A stretch of 64,000 nt of DNA from an uncultured Dokdonia sp. (GTDB taxonomy: Bacteria; Bacteroidota; Bacteroidia; Flavobacteriales; Flavobacteriaceae), in the NCBI GenBank assembly GCA_947503305.1, contig CANNDF010000003.1, forward strand, positions 62,001 through 126,000. Reading direction: 5' to 3'. The notes under the pieces were generated by a model. It was not told where the DNA came from and searched no databases. It saw only the letters and a list, made by a program, of their open reading frames with translations. Of the stretch, positions 34,388 to 44,100 are shown one piece after another; the stretch's first letter is position 1, and each line of letters begins with the position of its first letter. The position numbers and the translations under genes were made by a program.

Positions 34388-35224
34388 TTGCATCCAAAAA
34401 ATATACATAAAAAGGAGTATGATTTTGACCTTTTACAAGAATGTTATCCTCAGCTTTCTGAATTTGTTTTTATAAACTCACATGAAAAAAAGTCTATTGA
34501 TTTTTCTAATGCAAAAGCTGTTTTTAGATTAAACAAAGCATTGTTGATACAGGGGTATGCAATTAAAAACTGGGAACTTCCAGATGGATATCTCTGCCCT
34601 CCTATCCCAGGACGTGCAGATTATATTCATCATATTTCAGATCTGATAGAAAGAAAAAATAATGTACTAGGATTAGATATAGGCGTGGGTGCAAATTGTA
34701 TTTATCCTATACTTGGAGCACGTATTTATAACTGGTATATGACTGGTGTAGATATAGATGAGACTGCAATCAATTATGCAAAAAAGAATTCCAAAGATAT
34801 CCCACAGATAGATATCCGTCATCAAACGGATAATGCATCTATTTTTAAAGGAATCCTAAAAGAAGGAGAGACTTTTGATTTTAGTATGTGTAATCCACCT
34901 TTTTATAGGTCGGAAAAGGATGCTACAAAAGCTACTATTAAAAAAAATACTGCTTTACATATAGATTCTCATACACGTAATTTTTCTGGACAGTCACATG
35001 AATTATGGTGTAATGGCGGAGAAGCTCTCTTTATAAAACGAATGATTAAACAAAGTGTCAGTGTAAAAGATCAAATACGATGGTTTACGTGCCTAGTCTC
35101 AAAGAAAGAACATCTCCCTAAAATATACAAACAACTAGATAAACTCAAGATAACGCGGCAAACGATTCCTATGTCACAAGGTAACAAAGAGAGTCGTTTT
35201 ATAGCTTGGACATTTACTGTATAA
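34388..35224 (+). CDS. rlmF: 23S rRNA (adenine(1618)-N6)-methyltransferase
   Basis: 278 residues. The family signatures are clear: an opening HPKN, the segment WELPDGYLCPPIPGRADYIHH, the SAM-binding loop LGLDIGVGANCIYP (about 97-110), and the catalytic N-P-P-F motif near 173-176. The enzyme methylates A1618 of 23S rRNA. The start is TTG at 34388; no ATG in frame lies upstream, and this codon aligns with the family's N-terminus. An RNA pseudouridine synthase gene follows 7 bp later, giving an rRNA-modification pair. Confidence 0.92.
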   Translation: MHPKNIHKKEYDFDLLQECYPQLSEFVFINSHEKKSIDFSNAKAVFRLNKALLIQGYAIKNWELPDGYLCPPIPGRADYIHHISDLIERKNNVLGLDIGVGANCIYPILGARIYNWYMTGVDIDETAINYAKKNSKDIPQIDIRHQTDNASIFKGILKEGETFDFSMCNPPFYRSEKDATKATIKKNTALHIDSHTRNFSGQSHELWCNGGEALFIKRMIKQSVSVKDQIRWFTCLVSKKEHLPKIYKQLDKLKITRQTIPMSQGNKESRFIAWTFTV

Positions 35225-35231
35225 GACGTTA

Positions 35232-35837
35232 ATGAAAGAAGATCAATTACATTATAAGCTCTATAAACCTTATGGATATATCAGTCAGCTACTTAGTAAT
35301 GATGAACGTCAGTCACGTAAAAAGAAATTCTTACGTGAACTCTACAATTTTCCTCAAGGAGTAATGGCTGTCGGACGATTAGATGAAAAATCTGAAGGGT
35401 TATTAGTACTTACAACCGATGGAAAATTGAGTGATACGATCAATCGTTCAGGCATAGAGAAAGAGTATTATGCACAACTCGATGGAGCTATTACAGATGA
35501 AGCCTTAGAGCATTTACGTCAAGGAGTTTTTATAGGTATTCATGGAAAAAAATATAAAACGAAACCGTGTAAAGTCATAAAATTATCTGGGATACCTTCT
35601 CTCCCTGAACGTTCAAAAAAAATACGTGATCTTCGTCATGGCCCCACACCATGGATTAGTATTACAATACAGGAAGGAAAGTTTAGACAAATCCGAAAAA
35701 TGACATCTGCGGTAGGGTTTCCAACTTTACGTCTTGTACGTGTGCGAATAGGATCATTGACTATAGAAGACATGAACCCTTCTGATGTTTTTAAAATAGA
35801 TACTGAAGTTATACGATCATCACTTCTAATAGAGTAA
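35232..35837 (+). CDS. rRNA large-subunit pseudouridine synthase, RluE-like
   Basis: 201 residues with the RsuA/RluB/E/F architecture minus the S4 domain. The catalytic motif GRLDEKSEGLLVLTTDG (Asp at about residue 49) and the C-terminal EGKFRQIRKM motif are present. The KLYKPYGYISQ opening and short length fit RluE, which modifies U2457 of 23S rRNA; RluF or RluB are less likely because of the missing S4 domain. Probably transcribed with rlmF. Its stop directly abuts the convergent DUF4251 gene. Confidence 0.88.
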   Translation: MKEDQLHYKLYKPYGYISQLLSNDERQSRKKKFLRELYNFPQGVMAVGRLDEKSEGLLVLTTDGKLSDTINRSGIEKEYYAQLDGAITDEALEHLRQGVFIGIHGKKYKTKPCKVIKLSGIPSLPERSKKIRDLRHGPTPWISITIQEGKFRQIRKMTSAVGFPTLRLVRVRIGSLTIEDMNPSDVFKIDTEVIRSSLLIE

Positions 35838-36365
35838 TTATTTAGTCCTGCTTTTTTCTTGTGGAATTATAATTCCTTGATAGCGTATAGCATCTCGTTT
35901 ACTACTACTTATAAATACGGTAGTATTTGCCTTGCTTTGTACTTTGATGTTTATGTCAAACAATTCAACAGTCGTTTTTACTTGAAGGTTAATTTCAGAT
36001 GTTTGTTTATCATCATTATGCGTGATTGTATAGGCAGCAAGCTCACCATCATGATAGATACCTGCTCTTTGATTAAGCCCTCCACCTATTCGAACAATAC
36101 CTCGATATGGTAAATACATATCTATAGTATTTCCATCGATTCGTATATACCCAGGATTACCTACTAAATTTAATTGTACGCTATTACGTGGATACATCCA
36201 TTCTGCGTCAAAAGTATACACCCCAGAATCTAATAATGATTTTGTATGTGCATAGGCTTTTATTGCTTTTTCTAATTTAAGTTGTTTTCTTTCTGCTCGT
36301 GTCTGTGAAAAGGAACTATGTGCTATAAAAACTGAAAGAAAGATAATGACTATTAATTTATTCAT
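35838..36365 (-). CDS. secreted DUF4251 protein
   Basis: 175 residues; signal peptide (about 1-20, ending SFSQ), a basic helix (RAERKQLKLEKAIK), then the DUF4251 beta domain with PRNSVQLNLVGNPGYIRIDGNTIDMYLPYRG. A paralogue sits at 53261-53752. Proteins of this family are exported; the function is unknown. Monocistronic. Confidence 0.83.
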   Translation of the reverse strand: MNKLIVIIFLSVFIAHSSFSQTRAERKQLKLEKAIKAYAHTKSLLDSGVYTFDAEWMYPRNSVQLNLVGNPGYIRIDGNTIDMYLPYRGIVRIGGGLNQRAGIYHDGELAAYTITHNDDKQTSEINLQVKTTVELFDINIKVQSKANTTVFISSSKRDAIRYQGIIIPQEKSRTK

Positions 36366-36488
36366 GACGGGAAAGCATTAAATATTCTAACTAAATAATA
36401 TCAAAAATCATTCCTAAGTTACGATACAATCATAAAACAAACTAATCGCGTTTTTGGAAGGCATATGTATAAAAAAATAATAGAATAC

Positions 36489-36516
36489 TGTAACACTGGT
36501 TTTTTTGAGAGGTCTA
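36489..36516 (+). promoter_or_regulatory. ECF-type promoter of the second GIN gene
   Basis: TGTAACA (36489-36495), 15 bases, GGTCTA (36511-36516). It matches the promoter at 13693-13720 in spacing and in the GTAAC and GTCT cores. Predicted leader about 40 nt. Confidence 0.68.
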
Positions 36517-36563
36517 TACTAGTATAAACCAAACAATCAAACATCAATAAAAATCGAATCATT

Positions 36564-37283
36564 ATGAAATCAAAATCAATTCTTACCCTATGCCTAGTCG
36601 TTCTTATGACTACAGTCTCTTTTGGACAAAAACGAGTTACACTTTCAAGTGATACGACAACAAAATCCTATAACTTCTCTGATTATACGACACTTGATGT
36701 TGCCAGTGATTTTGAAGTAAACGTAAATTTCTCATCATCAGACGCTATCAAAGTAACAGCAAATAGCAACTTAATGGAATATGTAAATATCTATAAAGAA
36801 GGAAACACCTTATATCTAAGACTTAAGAAAAATATGTGGTTTAAAGGTAGAATGGTTCTTGATGTTGATATTACGACCCCTATTGTAACTGATTTTGTAG
36901 CTGTAGCTGATGCAATTATCAATTTAAATAGCCCATTACAAACCGAAAGAGCCAGTTTAAATCTCAAAAGCGATGCTGTATTTAAAGGAAAGTTAAACGT
37001 TAACAAGTTGTTTGTAAATGCGTATTCTGATGCAGAGATTGAACTTTCAGGTTCTGCAAAAGATATGACAGGTAATTTTAAATCTGATAGTGAGTTTGAT
37101 AATAAAGATTTTAAGGTTGAAAATCTTACTATTGATTTAAGAGGAGATAGTGAAGTTACTTTAACAGTAACAAGATCTTTAAATGCCACTGCAAGTGGGG
37201 ATAGTGAGTTACGATATGCAGGGAATCCAGAAAAAGTAAAACAAAGTGCACGTGGAGATGCTGATATAGTTTCTATACGTTAA
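36564..37283 (+). CDS. secreted GIN-domain (DUF2807) protein
   Basis: 239 residues; signal peptide (about 1-21), then a GIN domain with serial Asp-rich turns (AYSDAEIELSG, FKSDSEFDNKDF, RGDSEVTLTV, ASGDSELRYAG). The opening after the signal, TTTKSYNFSDYTTLDVASDFEVNV, is typical of the family. A paralogue of the protein at 13072-13653 and controlled by the same type of promoter. It ends at a strong bidirectional terminator. Function in the envelope is not established. Confidence 0.9.
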   Translation: MKSKSILTLCLVVLMTTVSFGQKRVTLSSDTTTKSYNFSDYTTLDVASDFEVNVNFSSSDAIKVTANSNLMEYVNIYKEGNTLYLRLKKNMWFKGRMVLDVDITTPIVTDFVAVADAIINLNSPLQTERASLNLKSDAVFKGKLNVNKLFVNAYSDAEIELSGSAKDMTGNFKSDSEFDNKDFKVENLTIDLRGDSEVTLTVTRSLNATASGDSELRYAGNPEKVKQSARGDADIVSIR

Positions 37284-37294
37284 TACTAAAACTT

Positions 37295-37332
37295 AAAATG
37301 CCCCATTACATCTGCAATGGGGCATTTTTTAT
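37295..37332. terminator. bidirectional intrinsic terminator
   Basis: Perfect 13-bp arms (37295-37307 and 37316-37328) around an 8-nt loop, with T-runs on both strands. It separates the convergent GIN and DUF6624 genes. Confidence 0.9.
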
Positions 37333-38006
37333 TCTTTTGGTAGTGGATATAGTGTAGGTTCTGTTATTCCTTTTTCTTTTAAATATTCTTTATTCATTTC
37401 AAAATGAAATAGTGTTGCTTCATTAAGATATTCTTCTAGTGTCTCCATACCTAGAAGTGCCCTACGCTTATTAACATTTTTGCGATCTTGTAATTCTTTA
37501 ATATATGCTTGACCTAATTCGTTAAAATGGCGTTGAGTACCATAAAGTTGTGGTTCTCCTGAATTTACAAGTACACGATCTGTAAGCAATCCATAGTGAG
37601 CAGGAGTAGCATTATTTTTGTCTACCTCCTGTTTTAGTAACAATAATACACTCGTTTGCCATTCAGGGTCAAAATCCGAGTGTTGTACCATCACCCAAAA
37701 ATCTGATTCTCCAGATTCTCCTACTCTATCAAAACCTGGATATCCATACATCTCTATAATATCTTGTAATATTTTCTGATGCTTTCTATTAATACTATCT
37801 CGTATTTTTATCCATGTATCCCAATCTCCTTCATGTTCTCCTTGTGGAATACCCGCATAATATTGATCAACTTCTGCCATTTTTGAAAGAGTTGTTACTA
37901 ATTCTTCATTAAAAACAACAACATCTTCTTGTTTTTGAACTTCTCCTTTACATGCTAATGCAATAAGTATACATAGTAGTAAACTATATTTTATCGTGTT
38001 CATCAT
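37329..38006 (-). CDS. DUF6624 lipoprotein
   Basis: 225 residues; lipobox ALAC near residue 19. The DUF6624 domain (about 45-215) is helical and contains the family landmarks YGYPGFDRVGE, FWVMVQHSDFDPEWQ and a QLYGTQ segment. A larger relative is at 53829-55154. It lies about 95 bp downstream of the serine hydrolase at 38103 on the same strand. The family has no known biochemical role. Confidence 0.82.
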   Translation of the reverse strand: MMNTIKYSLLLCILIALACKGEVQKQEDVVVFNEELVTTLSKMAEVDQYYAGIPQGEHEGDWDTWIKIRDSINRKHQKILQDIIEMYGYPGFDRVGESGESDFWVMVQHSDFDPEWQTSVLLLLKQEVDKNNATPAHYGLLTDRVLVNSGEPQLYGTQRHFNELGQAYIKELQDRKNVNKRRALLGMETLEEYLNEATLFHFEMNKEYLKEKGITEPTLYPLPKE

Positions 38007-38102
38007 AATTTCTATTTAACTCTAGTAAAGTATAAAAAGTAAAAAGAACAGTTTGATCATTTAACATTAAATATTACATGAACCCATCATTAAAACATGG
38101 TA

Positions 38103-39191
38103 TTATTGTCCCGTTGTCATTAAATATTGAAAGAATTCTATTCCCATTTGTTCTCCATAACTTGAGTTTGTAAATAAAACTGCACCCCATTTTTGTTCTG
38201 GCACCATAAAAAACAAAGATGTAAATCTTTTATTATTATTGCCCCCATGTCCGTATACATTCCCAAATGGAAAAACTCCTTTATAAAATCCTAATGTGAT
38301 ATCTGTAATGCCAGATGCTCGGTTTTGATTACCTTCTGGTAGTACAGTATTAGTCTCAAAAAGTTGTTCATACCCTTCTTTACTTAATCCTTTTTTGTTC
38401 ATCCAAGCTATCATAAGTTTTGCCCAATCTCTCGCTTCAGAATTGATACCATAAGCTGCACCAAATTCTTCATTTCCTTGATTAGTAACAGGTAACCACG
38501 CTCCATTTTTGTACGCCTGTGCCTTATGCTGTTGGTTTATAATATTGGGTATATACCTAGTAATTTCTAGTCCTAACGGCTGCGCAACTTGTTTATGAAA
38601 CTGTTTTTGAAGACCATTTGCATCTGTATTTAGGAGTTTCTGAAGTACTAAAGCTAGATATTGATATCCTTCACCGGAATATTGAAACTGTGTACCTGGT
38701 TCAAAATCTATAGTGAGACCAGTCTTTCCATTTTCATCACGCCAATTTGGAAATCCTGTTGTATGTGATAACACCATGCGAGCTGTGATCTTTTTATAAC
38801 GATCATCATGCGCAATATCTTTATATGGTAGATATGTATACAATGGCGTATCAAGATCAAGAATTCCTTGTTCTACATATTGCATGACAAAAAAAGCAAA
38901 AAGTGGTTTTGATAAAGATGCACCTTCAAAAATTGTTTTGTCTGACATAGGAATGCCTGGAGCACTATGACCTATAATGGTATGAAAAACAATTTTACCA
39001 TCATTTATAATTGCCATAGATACCCCTGGAGTACCATTTGCTTTCATTTGAGTTTCTAAAAGATGTTTAATTTCTTGAGTTGAGATAGAAGTCCCGACTG
39101 GTGTCGTAATAGTTTGTGCACTACTAATACTAATTAAAATAAAGATGGAGAATTGAATAAGTCTAATCATCATATTAAGTTTTTGATTCAT
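38103..39191 (-). CDS. secreted serine hydrolase, beta-lactamase/class C PBP fold
   Basis: About 362 residues. The frame opens at a TTG at 39200, but the ATG at 39191 gives a normal signal peptide ending SSAQ. Counting from 39200, SxxK is S95-L-S-K98, the Tyr motif YSGEGYQ is near 180, and HGGNNN near 325 is the KTG equivalent. Closest in the window to the enzyme at 19643-20755 (shared EGASLSKPLFA). Substrate unknown. Confidence 0.87.
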   Translation of the reverse strand: MNQKLNMMIRLIQFSIFILISISSAQTITTPVGTSISTQEIKHLLETQMKANGTPGVSMAIINDGKIVFHTIIGHSAPGIPMSDKTIFEGASLSKPLFAFFVMQYVEQGILDLDTPLYTYLPYKDIAHDDRYKKITARMVLSHTTGFPNWRDENGKTGLTIDFEPGTQFQYSGEGYQYLALVLQKLLNTDANGLQKQFHKQVAQPLGLEITRYIPNIINQQHKAQAYKNGAWLPVTNQGNEEFGAAYGINSEARDWAKLMIAWMNKKGLSKEGYEQLFETNTVLPEGNQNRASGITDITLGFYKGVFPFGNVYGHGGNNNKRFTSLFFMVPEQKWGAVLFTNSSYGEQMGIEFFQYLMTTGQ

Positions 39192-39216
39192 GAAGTTCAA
39201 AAATGATGATGTATTC

Positions 39217-39230
39217 GCTTTCGCGAAAGC
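39217..39230. repeat. dispersed GC-rich palindrome, copy 5
   Basis: The perfect 14-bp core between the serine hydrolase and the LytTR regulator gene, both on the minus strand. No T-run follows. Confidence 0.87.
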
Positions 39231-39269
39231 TTAAAACGATCAACAAGGCTTAAATCATGATAAATAGTA

Positions 39270-40034
39270 CTATTGGTCCAACCAAAGCCTAAAGTTTGCT
39301 GTCGTACTAGAGCTTGTCATAACTTTTTCCTTATAGGTTTCTAAGGTCAATAAAAGCCGATTCTTAAAATGATTTTCTATACTTTGAATGTACTGTAACT
39401 GTATTAACTGACTCCTATTAATTCTAAAAAATTTTAAGGGATCTAACAACGCATAAATCCCTCCTATATTGAGTGAATATAAATGTGTCTTTCCATGTAT
39501 ATCTATAAGCTTACAGAAATCTCCTTCGGCCTCTACAAGTACAATAGTATGTGTTTCTAATAAGTGTATGCCTTTTTTGCTTTTAATGACAAATCTTTCT
39601 TTGTAACTATTTGATTCATTATTAACTACACTCTTTAAATCACTAAATACTTTAACTGGAATAAACGAAGATTTTACAGATTTAAATAGCATTTTGAATT
39701 TAGATAACGCCTGTATTACATCATCTTCTGTATATGGTTTTAATATATACGCAATCCCATTGCTTTGAAATGCTTTAAACAAATACTCATCATATGCAGA
39801 ACAAAAAACAATAGGGGTTTGTAAATCTACTTTTTCAAAGACATCAAAAGAGATTCCATCCAGTAATTGAACATCAGAAATAATAAGTTCATAGGTGTTA
39901 TTTTCTAAGAAGTGAAAAACCTCACTGTTTGAACGTGCCCAATCATACGTATAACTATTTCCGATATATGTTTTAAGAATAGCACAAAGCTTTTCAAAAG
40001 CTGGTATTTCATCTTCTATAATTAAAATATACAT
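39270..40034 (-). CDS. LytTR-family response regulator
   Basis: 254 residues: a receiver domain (about 1-120) with acidic pocket E7-D8 and phosphoacceptor D54 in ISDVQLLDG, then a LytTR DNA-binding domain (about 155-254). It lies 3 bp after its partner histidine kinase gene. LytTR regulators bind short direct repeats and often control ABC exporters and surface functions; the permease-M1 cassette directly upstream is the likely target. Confidence 0.9.
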   Translation of the reverse strand: MYILIIEDEIPAFEKLCAILKTYIGNSYTYDWARSNSEVFHFLENNTYELIISDVQLLDGISFDVFEKVDLQTPIVFCSAYDEYLFKAFQSNGIAYILKPYTEDDVIQALSKFKMLFKSVKSSFIPVKVFSDLKSVVNNESNSYKERFVIKSKKGIHLLETHTIVLVEAEGDFCKLIDIHGKTHLYSLNIGGIYALLDPLKFFRINRSQLIQLQYIQSIENHFKNRLLLTLETYKEKVMTSSSTTANFRLWLDQ

Positions 40035-40037
40035 TTT

Positions 40038-41060
40038 TTACTTAGACTCTAAAAGGGTTACCATCGGAAGGGTTACTATAAATTGTGTATTACTATCTGT
40101 AATCGTTACCGTTTTATCTATTAATAATGCATAACGTTCTTTCAAATTCTTTAACCCTGTCCCAAAAGATTCTTTGATTGTAGGATGTGAGCTTTTAGAG
40201 TTTGTGACAGTCATGGTATCCCCTATCATTTCTATGGAAGTATTGATAGATTTTCCATGAATAACTTTATTGTGTTTTACAACATTCTCTAATAACGTTT
40301 GCAATGTTCCCGTTGGTAAGTACGCTTTCGCGAAAGCGATATCATGTACATCATTACATATATCAAAAGTATATGCATCTCCAAAGCGTGTTTTGATAAG
40401 GTAAAAATAATCTTGAGCCATCGCAATTTCCTCATGTAAAGGCACAATTTCTTGATCTTGCGTACTTATCAAATATCGGTACAATGATGAGAGACGACTG
40501 ATATATTCTTTTGCTTTTGTTGGATTTGTATCAATAAGAGCATCCACTGTATTCAGATTATTAAATAAAAAATGAGGACTTAGCTGTGATCGTAAGAGTT
40601 TGAGTTCGCTATCTTTTTGCTGCTTTTTGATAGTAGTCAGTTTTGCTTGTTCTTCAAAGTATTTTTTTGTCACTATAAAAATAAATGGCGTTGCTAGGTC
40701 AGCTGCCGAATAATAAAAACTGTGAATTATAATGTATCCCCAAGATGGTAAGTCTTTCCATCCATATCCAGAACCATAATAATCTCGTAAAAGGTCCAAG
40801 AAGCCTGTAGCTATTAAGCTTGCAGTAGAAAGGACTATAAACAAGATGTATTGTTTTTTTTCTACAAGATACTTCTGAATAAGCCATCGTAATATAAAAA
40901 ATGCCGCCAGCGTCTTTGCAATGATAATTGGAATATCAAATACTATTTGTTCAAATGGGTGTTTTTCCGTCCAGAATTTTAAAATGAGCCAGAAAAACAT
41001 CCCTGCTGTAAAAACCCAGATGAATTTATAATCCGATTTATTAAGTTTGAAACTAATCAT
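40038..41060 (-). CDS. LytS-type membrane sensor histidine kinase
   Basis: 340 residues with four membrane segments (about 12-30, 42-60, 70-90 and 108-130), a coiled coil, then the His_kinase domain with phosphoacceptor H163 in QLSPHFLFNNLN and the ATPase part (GTGLKNLKERY near 305). It lacks a separate sensing domain, so sensing is probably within the membrane, as in BceS-like systems. Encoded immediately before the LytTR regulator. A palindrome copy at 40323-40338 reads in frame as Ala-Phe-Ala-Lys-Ala in the ATPase domain. Confidence 0.9.
   Translation of the reverse strand: MISFKLNKSDYKFIWVFTAGMFFWLILKFWTEKHPFEQIVFDIPIIIAKTLAAFFILRWLIQKYLVEKKQYILFIVLSTASLIATGFLDLLRDYYGSGYGWKDLPSWGYIIIHSFYYSAADLATPFIFIVTKKYFEEQAKLTTIKKQQKDSELKLLRSQLSPHFLFNNLNTVDALIDTNPTKAKEYISRLSSLYRYLISTQDQEIVPLHEEIAMAQDYFYLIKTRFGDAYTFDICNDVHDIAFAKAYLPTGTLQTLLENVVKHNKVIHGKSINTSIEMIGDTMTVTNSKSSHPTIKESFGTGLKNLKERYALLIDKTVTITDSNTQFIVTLPMVTLLESK
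40323..40338. repeat. dispersed GC-rich palindrome, copy 6, inside the kinase gene
   Basis: A perfect 16-bp palindrome (CGCTTTCGCGAAAGCG) within the coding sequence; minus-strand reading gives Ala-Phe-Ala-Lys-Ala in a loop before the ATP-binding N box. Confidence 0.88.
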
Positions 41061-41148
41061 CCCTTAAAAATAGGCAAAGCCATAAGTCTTATCTTAAAAA
41101 GACGGGGATAAAAACGATAAACTGGGTTAAAATTAGGTTGAACGATCT

Positions 41149-44100
41149 CTAATTGTGTTTAGATAATGTTTTTACATTATCTATTCTACTTTCATCTAAA
41201 CGTGTTAAAAATGGATCTACCCCTATATAAGTAGGTAACGTATCTACAATTATTTTAAATGTTTGTTTTCCAGTTGTAATCGAGTGTTTCTTAAGATAAA
41301 TGGGAACATCCCCTAACTTAAAATCATTAGGGTGCTTTGTAAACAATCCTATCTCTATAGGCTCATCTATTCCAATAGATATTTCTTCTCCACTTTCTAA
41401 CATTCTAGTGCGTTTTGCTTCTGTAATAATCTCAATTTCATAGGTGTTATCCTGTAATTTTTTATATGTCGAATTTATTATTCTAAGGTCATATACAATT
41501 ACTTTTTTAAACCAATCTTCTAAAAGAGTATGGTAATTCTTGGGAGTTATAGCATAAAGTTCTTTTAAGAAATCTAAAGAGGTTACTTCTGAGGTCTGAT
41601 GATGTTTTTCTAATACGTTTTGTAGCGCTTTATTAACCTGATCTTCTCCTATAAGAGATCGTAATCCATTAAAAATCACATAACCCTTACTATATGCTAG
41701 ATATTGTTGATTATTAACTAAATACAATGGTGGTTCTGGAGTTCTAGCATTAGAGCGACTTCCAAAATATCTTCTTGACGTATAATTGGTTAATTGTCTA
41801 ACCATTCCTTTTCCATATAATTTTTCAAGTACTACTGCTTCTGTATACTTGCATAATGCTTCACTTAAAAATTTTGCGCCTTCTACTCTTTTTGGAGCGA
41901 GTTGGTGTCCCCACCATTCATGTGCAATTTCATGTATAGTACGTCGTGCTACTACATTTATACCTTTATCTGGATTACGTATATCTTTTGTATACATGCT
42001 CGTCTCTGACATACTTATGGTTCCTGGCATTGCTTGCCCTCCAAAATTGCGATGCCCTCCTACTTCTGCAATACGTAAATGATTGTGCTGATATGGACTA
42101 AAGTTTTTTGTAGCATATGTCAACGTCTTTTTTGCTATCTCTGCCATAAAATCTATATTATGGTAATGTGTAGGGTGATAGTACATTTCTATAGTAATAC
42201 TATCATGTTTTATTTTTTTTACATCATACCTTGCAGAAAAATATGTCATGTTCTTTTTGACGTAGGTAGCTGTTTTGTAATGAAAATAGTTTCGTCCATT
42301 ATCACTCCATTGTTTTATTAACTCCCCCGAGGCAATAGCAGTTTGATCTTCTGAAGTAGATACAATAGATTCATAGGCCACAGTATTTATTAAAAATTTT
42401 CCTACATCTTGTAAATGAGGATCATTATATGGAAGTTCTGGTCTCTCTGGTAGTCCTCGTTTTTCTCGTTCATTCGGGTTTTTAATTTCAATAAAATTTA
42501 CATATCCTAATAAGGGATCAAATTGAGAGTGCTGTAGATACGAACTATTAGAGATTACATCTTTACTGATTCCAAATCCCTTTGTTTCCTTATTTATTGA
42601 AAATTGCATTGAAAGTTTTTCTCCTGGCAAGAAAGGTTTCTTAAGCTCAAATAGATATGCGCCTAATACAGTATCTTTTAGGGTTTGTTTTGTGTTTTCT
42701 ATAGAAAACGACTCGAAATCTTCGCGAGTAGTAGCAAAAATCTGATAGATAGGCTCATCACTTGTATTTTTAATTATATAGTTTGCATTAATAGTATATG
42801 CTCGTTCCTTTGGAAATATATCTACATTTGTTTCTACTCCCACAATTGCAGGAATTGTAAGTGATTCATATTTTTTATACAATCGTTCATACTGCTCATT
42901 ACTCCAATACTCATCTGTATTCCCTACTGGATTTAATAGATGAGTATTGTAGAAAATATAACTCCCAGAACCAATAAATAAGATGACAAAAGTGAGTATG
43001 AATATTTTCTCTGTACGGGACCCTATTTTTGAAAAAGAAGATCGTATTGTTTTATAATTACTTCCACTTCCTCTATTTCCCCATTTTAGACTTAATACAA
43101 CTATAATACCTATCAATGATCCCCAATACACTATAAAGCTATGAAATGGCTTTGCAAATTGTCCATATCCATACATATCAGAATGTCTAGCATACATACG
43201 TCCAAAATTTAAAAACCGTGCTAATGGCTCGTTTAAAATAAACGTAGGTGCCCAAAACTTAAAAAATAACAGTAGTACTCCCGTAGCTAGCATTGCTAGG
43301 TATTTATTTGGGATACAAATTTGTAAAAAAGTGGTAAAGAATATGACGAAAACGATAGGTACTCCGCTATAATAATATAATGATACATAATGTGCTAATT
43401 CAATGTTACCATATCCATCTATTAATTGAAAAGCAATTCCAATACTGATACCTATAGTTAAAAATAGGAAAAGTAATAACGTGAGTACTGTATATTTAGA
43501 AAGAAGAAGCACTCCATTTTTAACTGGAGTACTAGAAAGTATTTCATTAAAACCCACTGAACATGGTTTCCATACTAGTTCTCCACAATAAAAAATGACT
43601 AGTAACATGCTTAGTATTTCAAAAGGCTCTACAATAAGACCTGCAAGTAAGTTTGTAGTTGGGTATCTTCCTCCAAACTCTGCTTCTCCAGTAATCATAA
43701 AATACATCCCTATTATTGTCATAGCAATCCAGGCCATGGTCATGATCACAAATGGAATACTCTTAAAGATGTTTCTAAATTCTATTATGCATTGACTATA
43801 AAAAGCTTGTATGTGTGAAACTATCGAGGTATGATCTGTAGAAGTCGCTGTATATATTTTTGGTACAATAATTATCTCTTCAGTTTTCTTTTTTGTAGGG
43901 ATGCGATTAACTTTTCTAAATGAGAAACGATTATAGCCTATGATCAATAGTATACCTCCTATCAATGTCCATAAGATTCGATTCCAGAATAATGATCCTG
44001 AAAAAGATATAAATTGGTGATTCTTTTTATAAGGTGTCCAAAATTGGGTTTGCTCTAAAAAAGCACCTATTCCAAAAAAATCAAAATATGCTACTCTTTC

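Noticed and set aside
41786-42321. Short plus-strand open frames opposite the second permease-M1 gene
   Set aside because: They are antisense to a well-conserved catalytic domain and show no family features.
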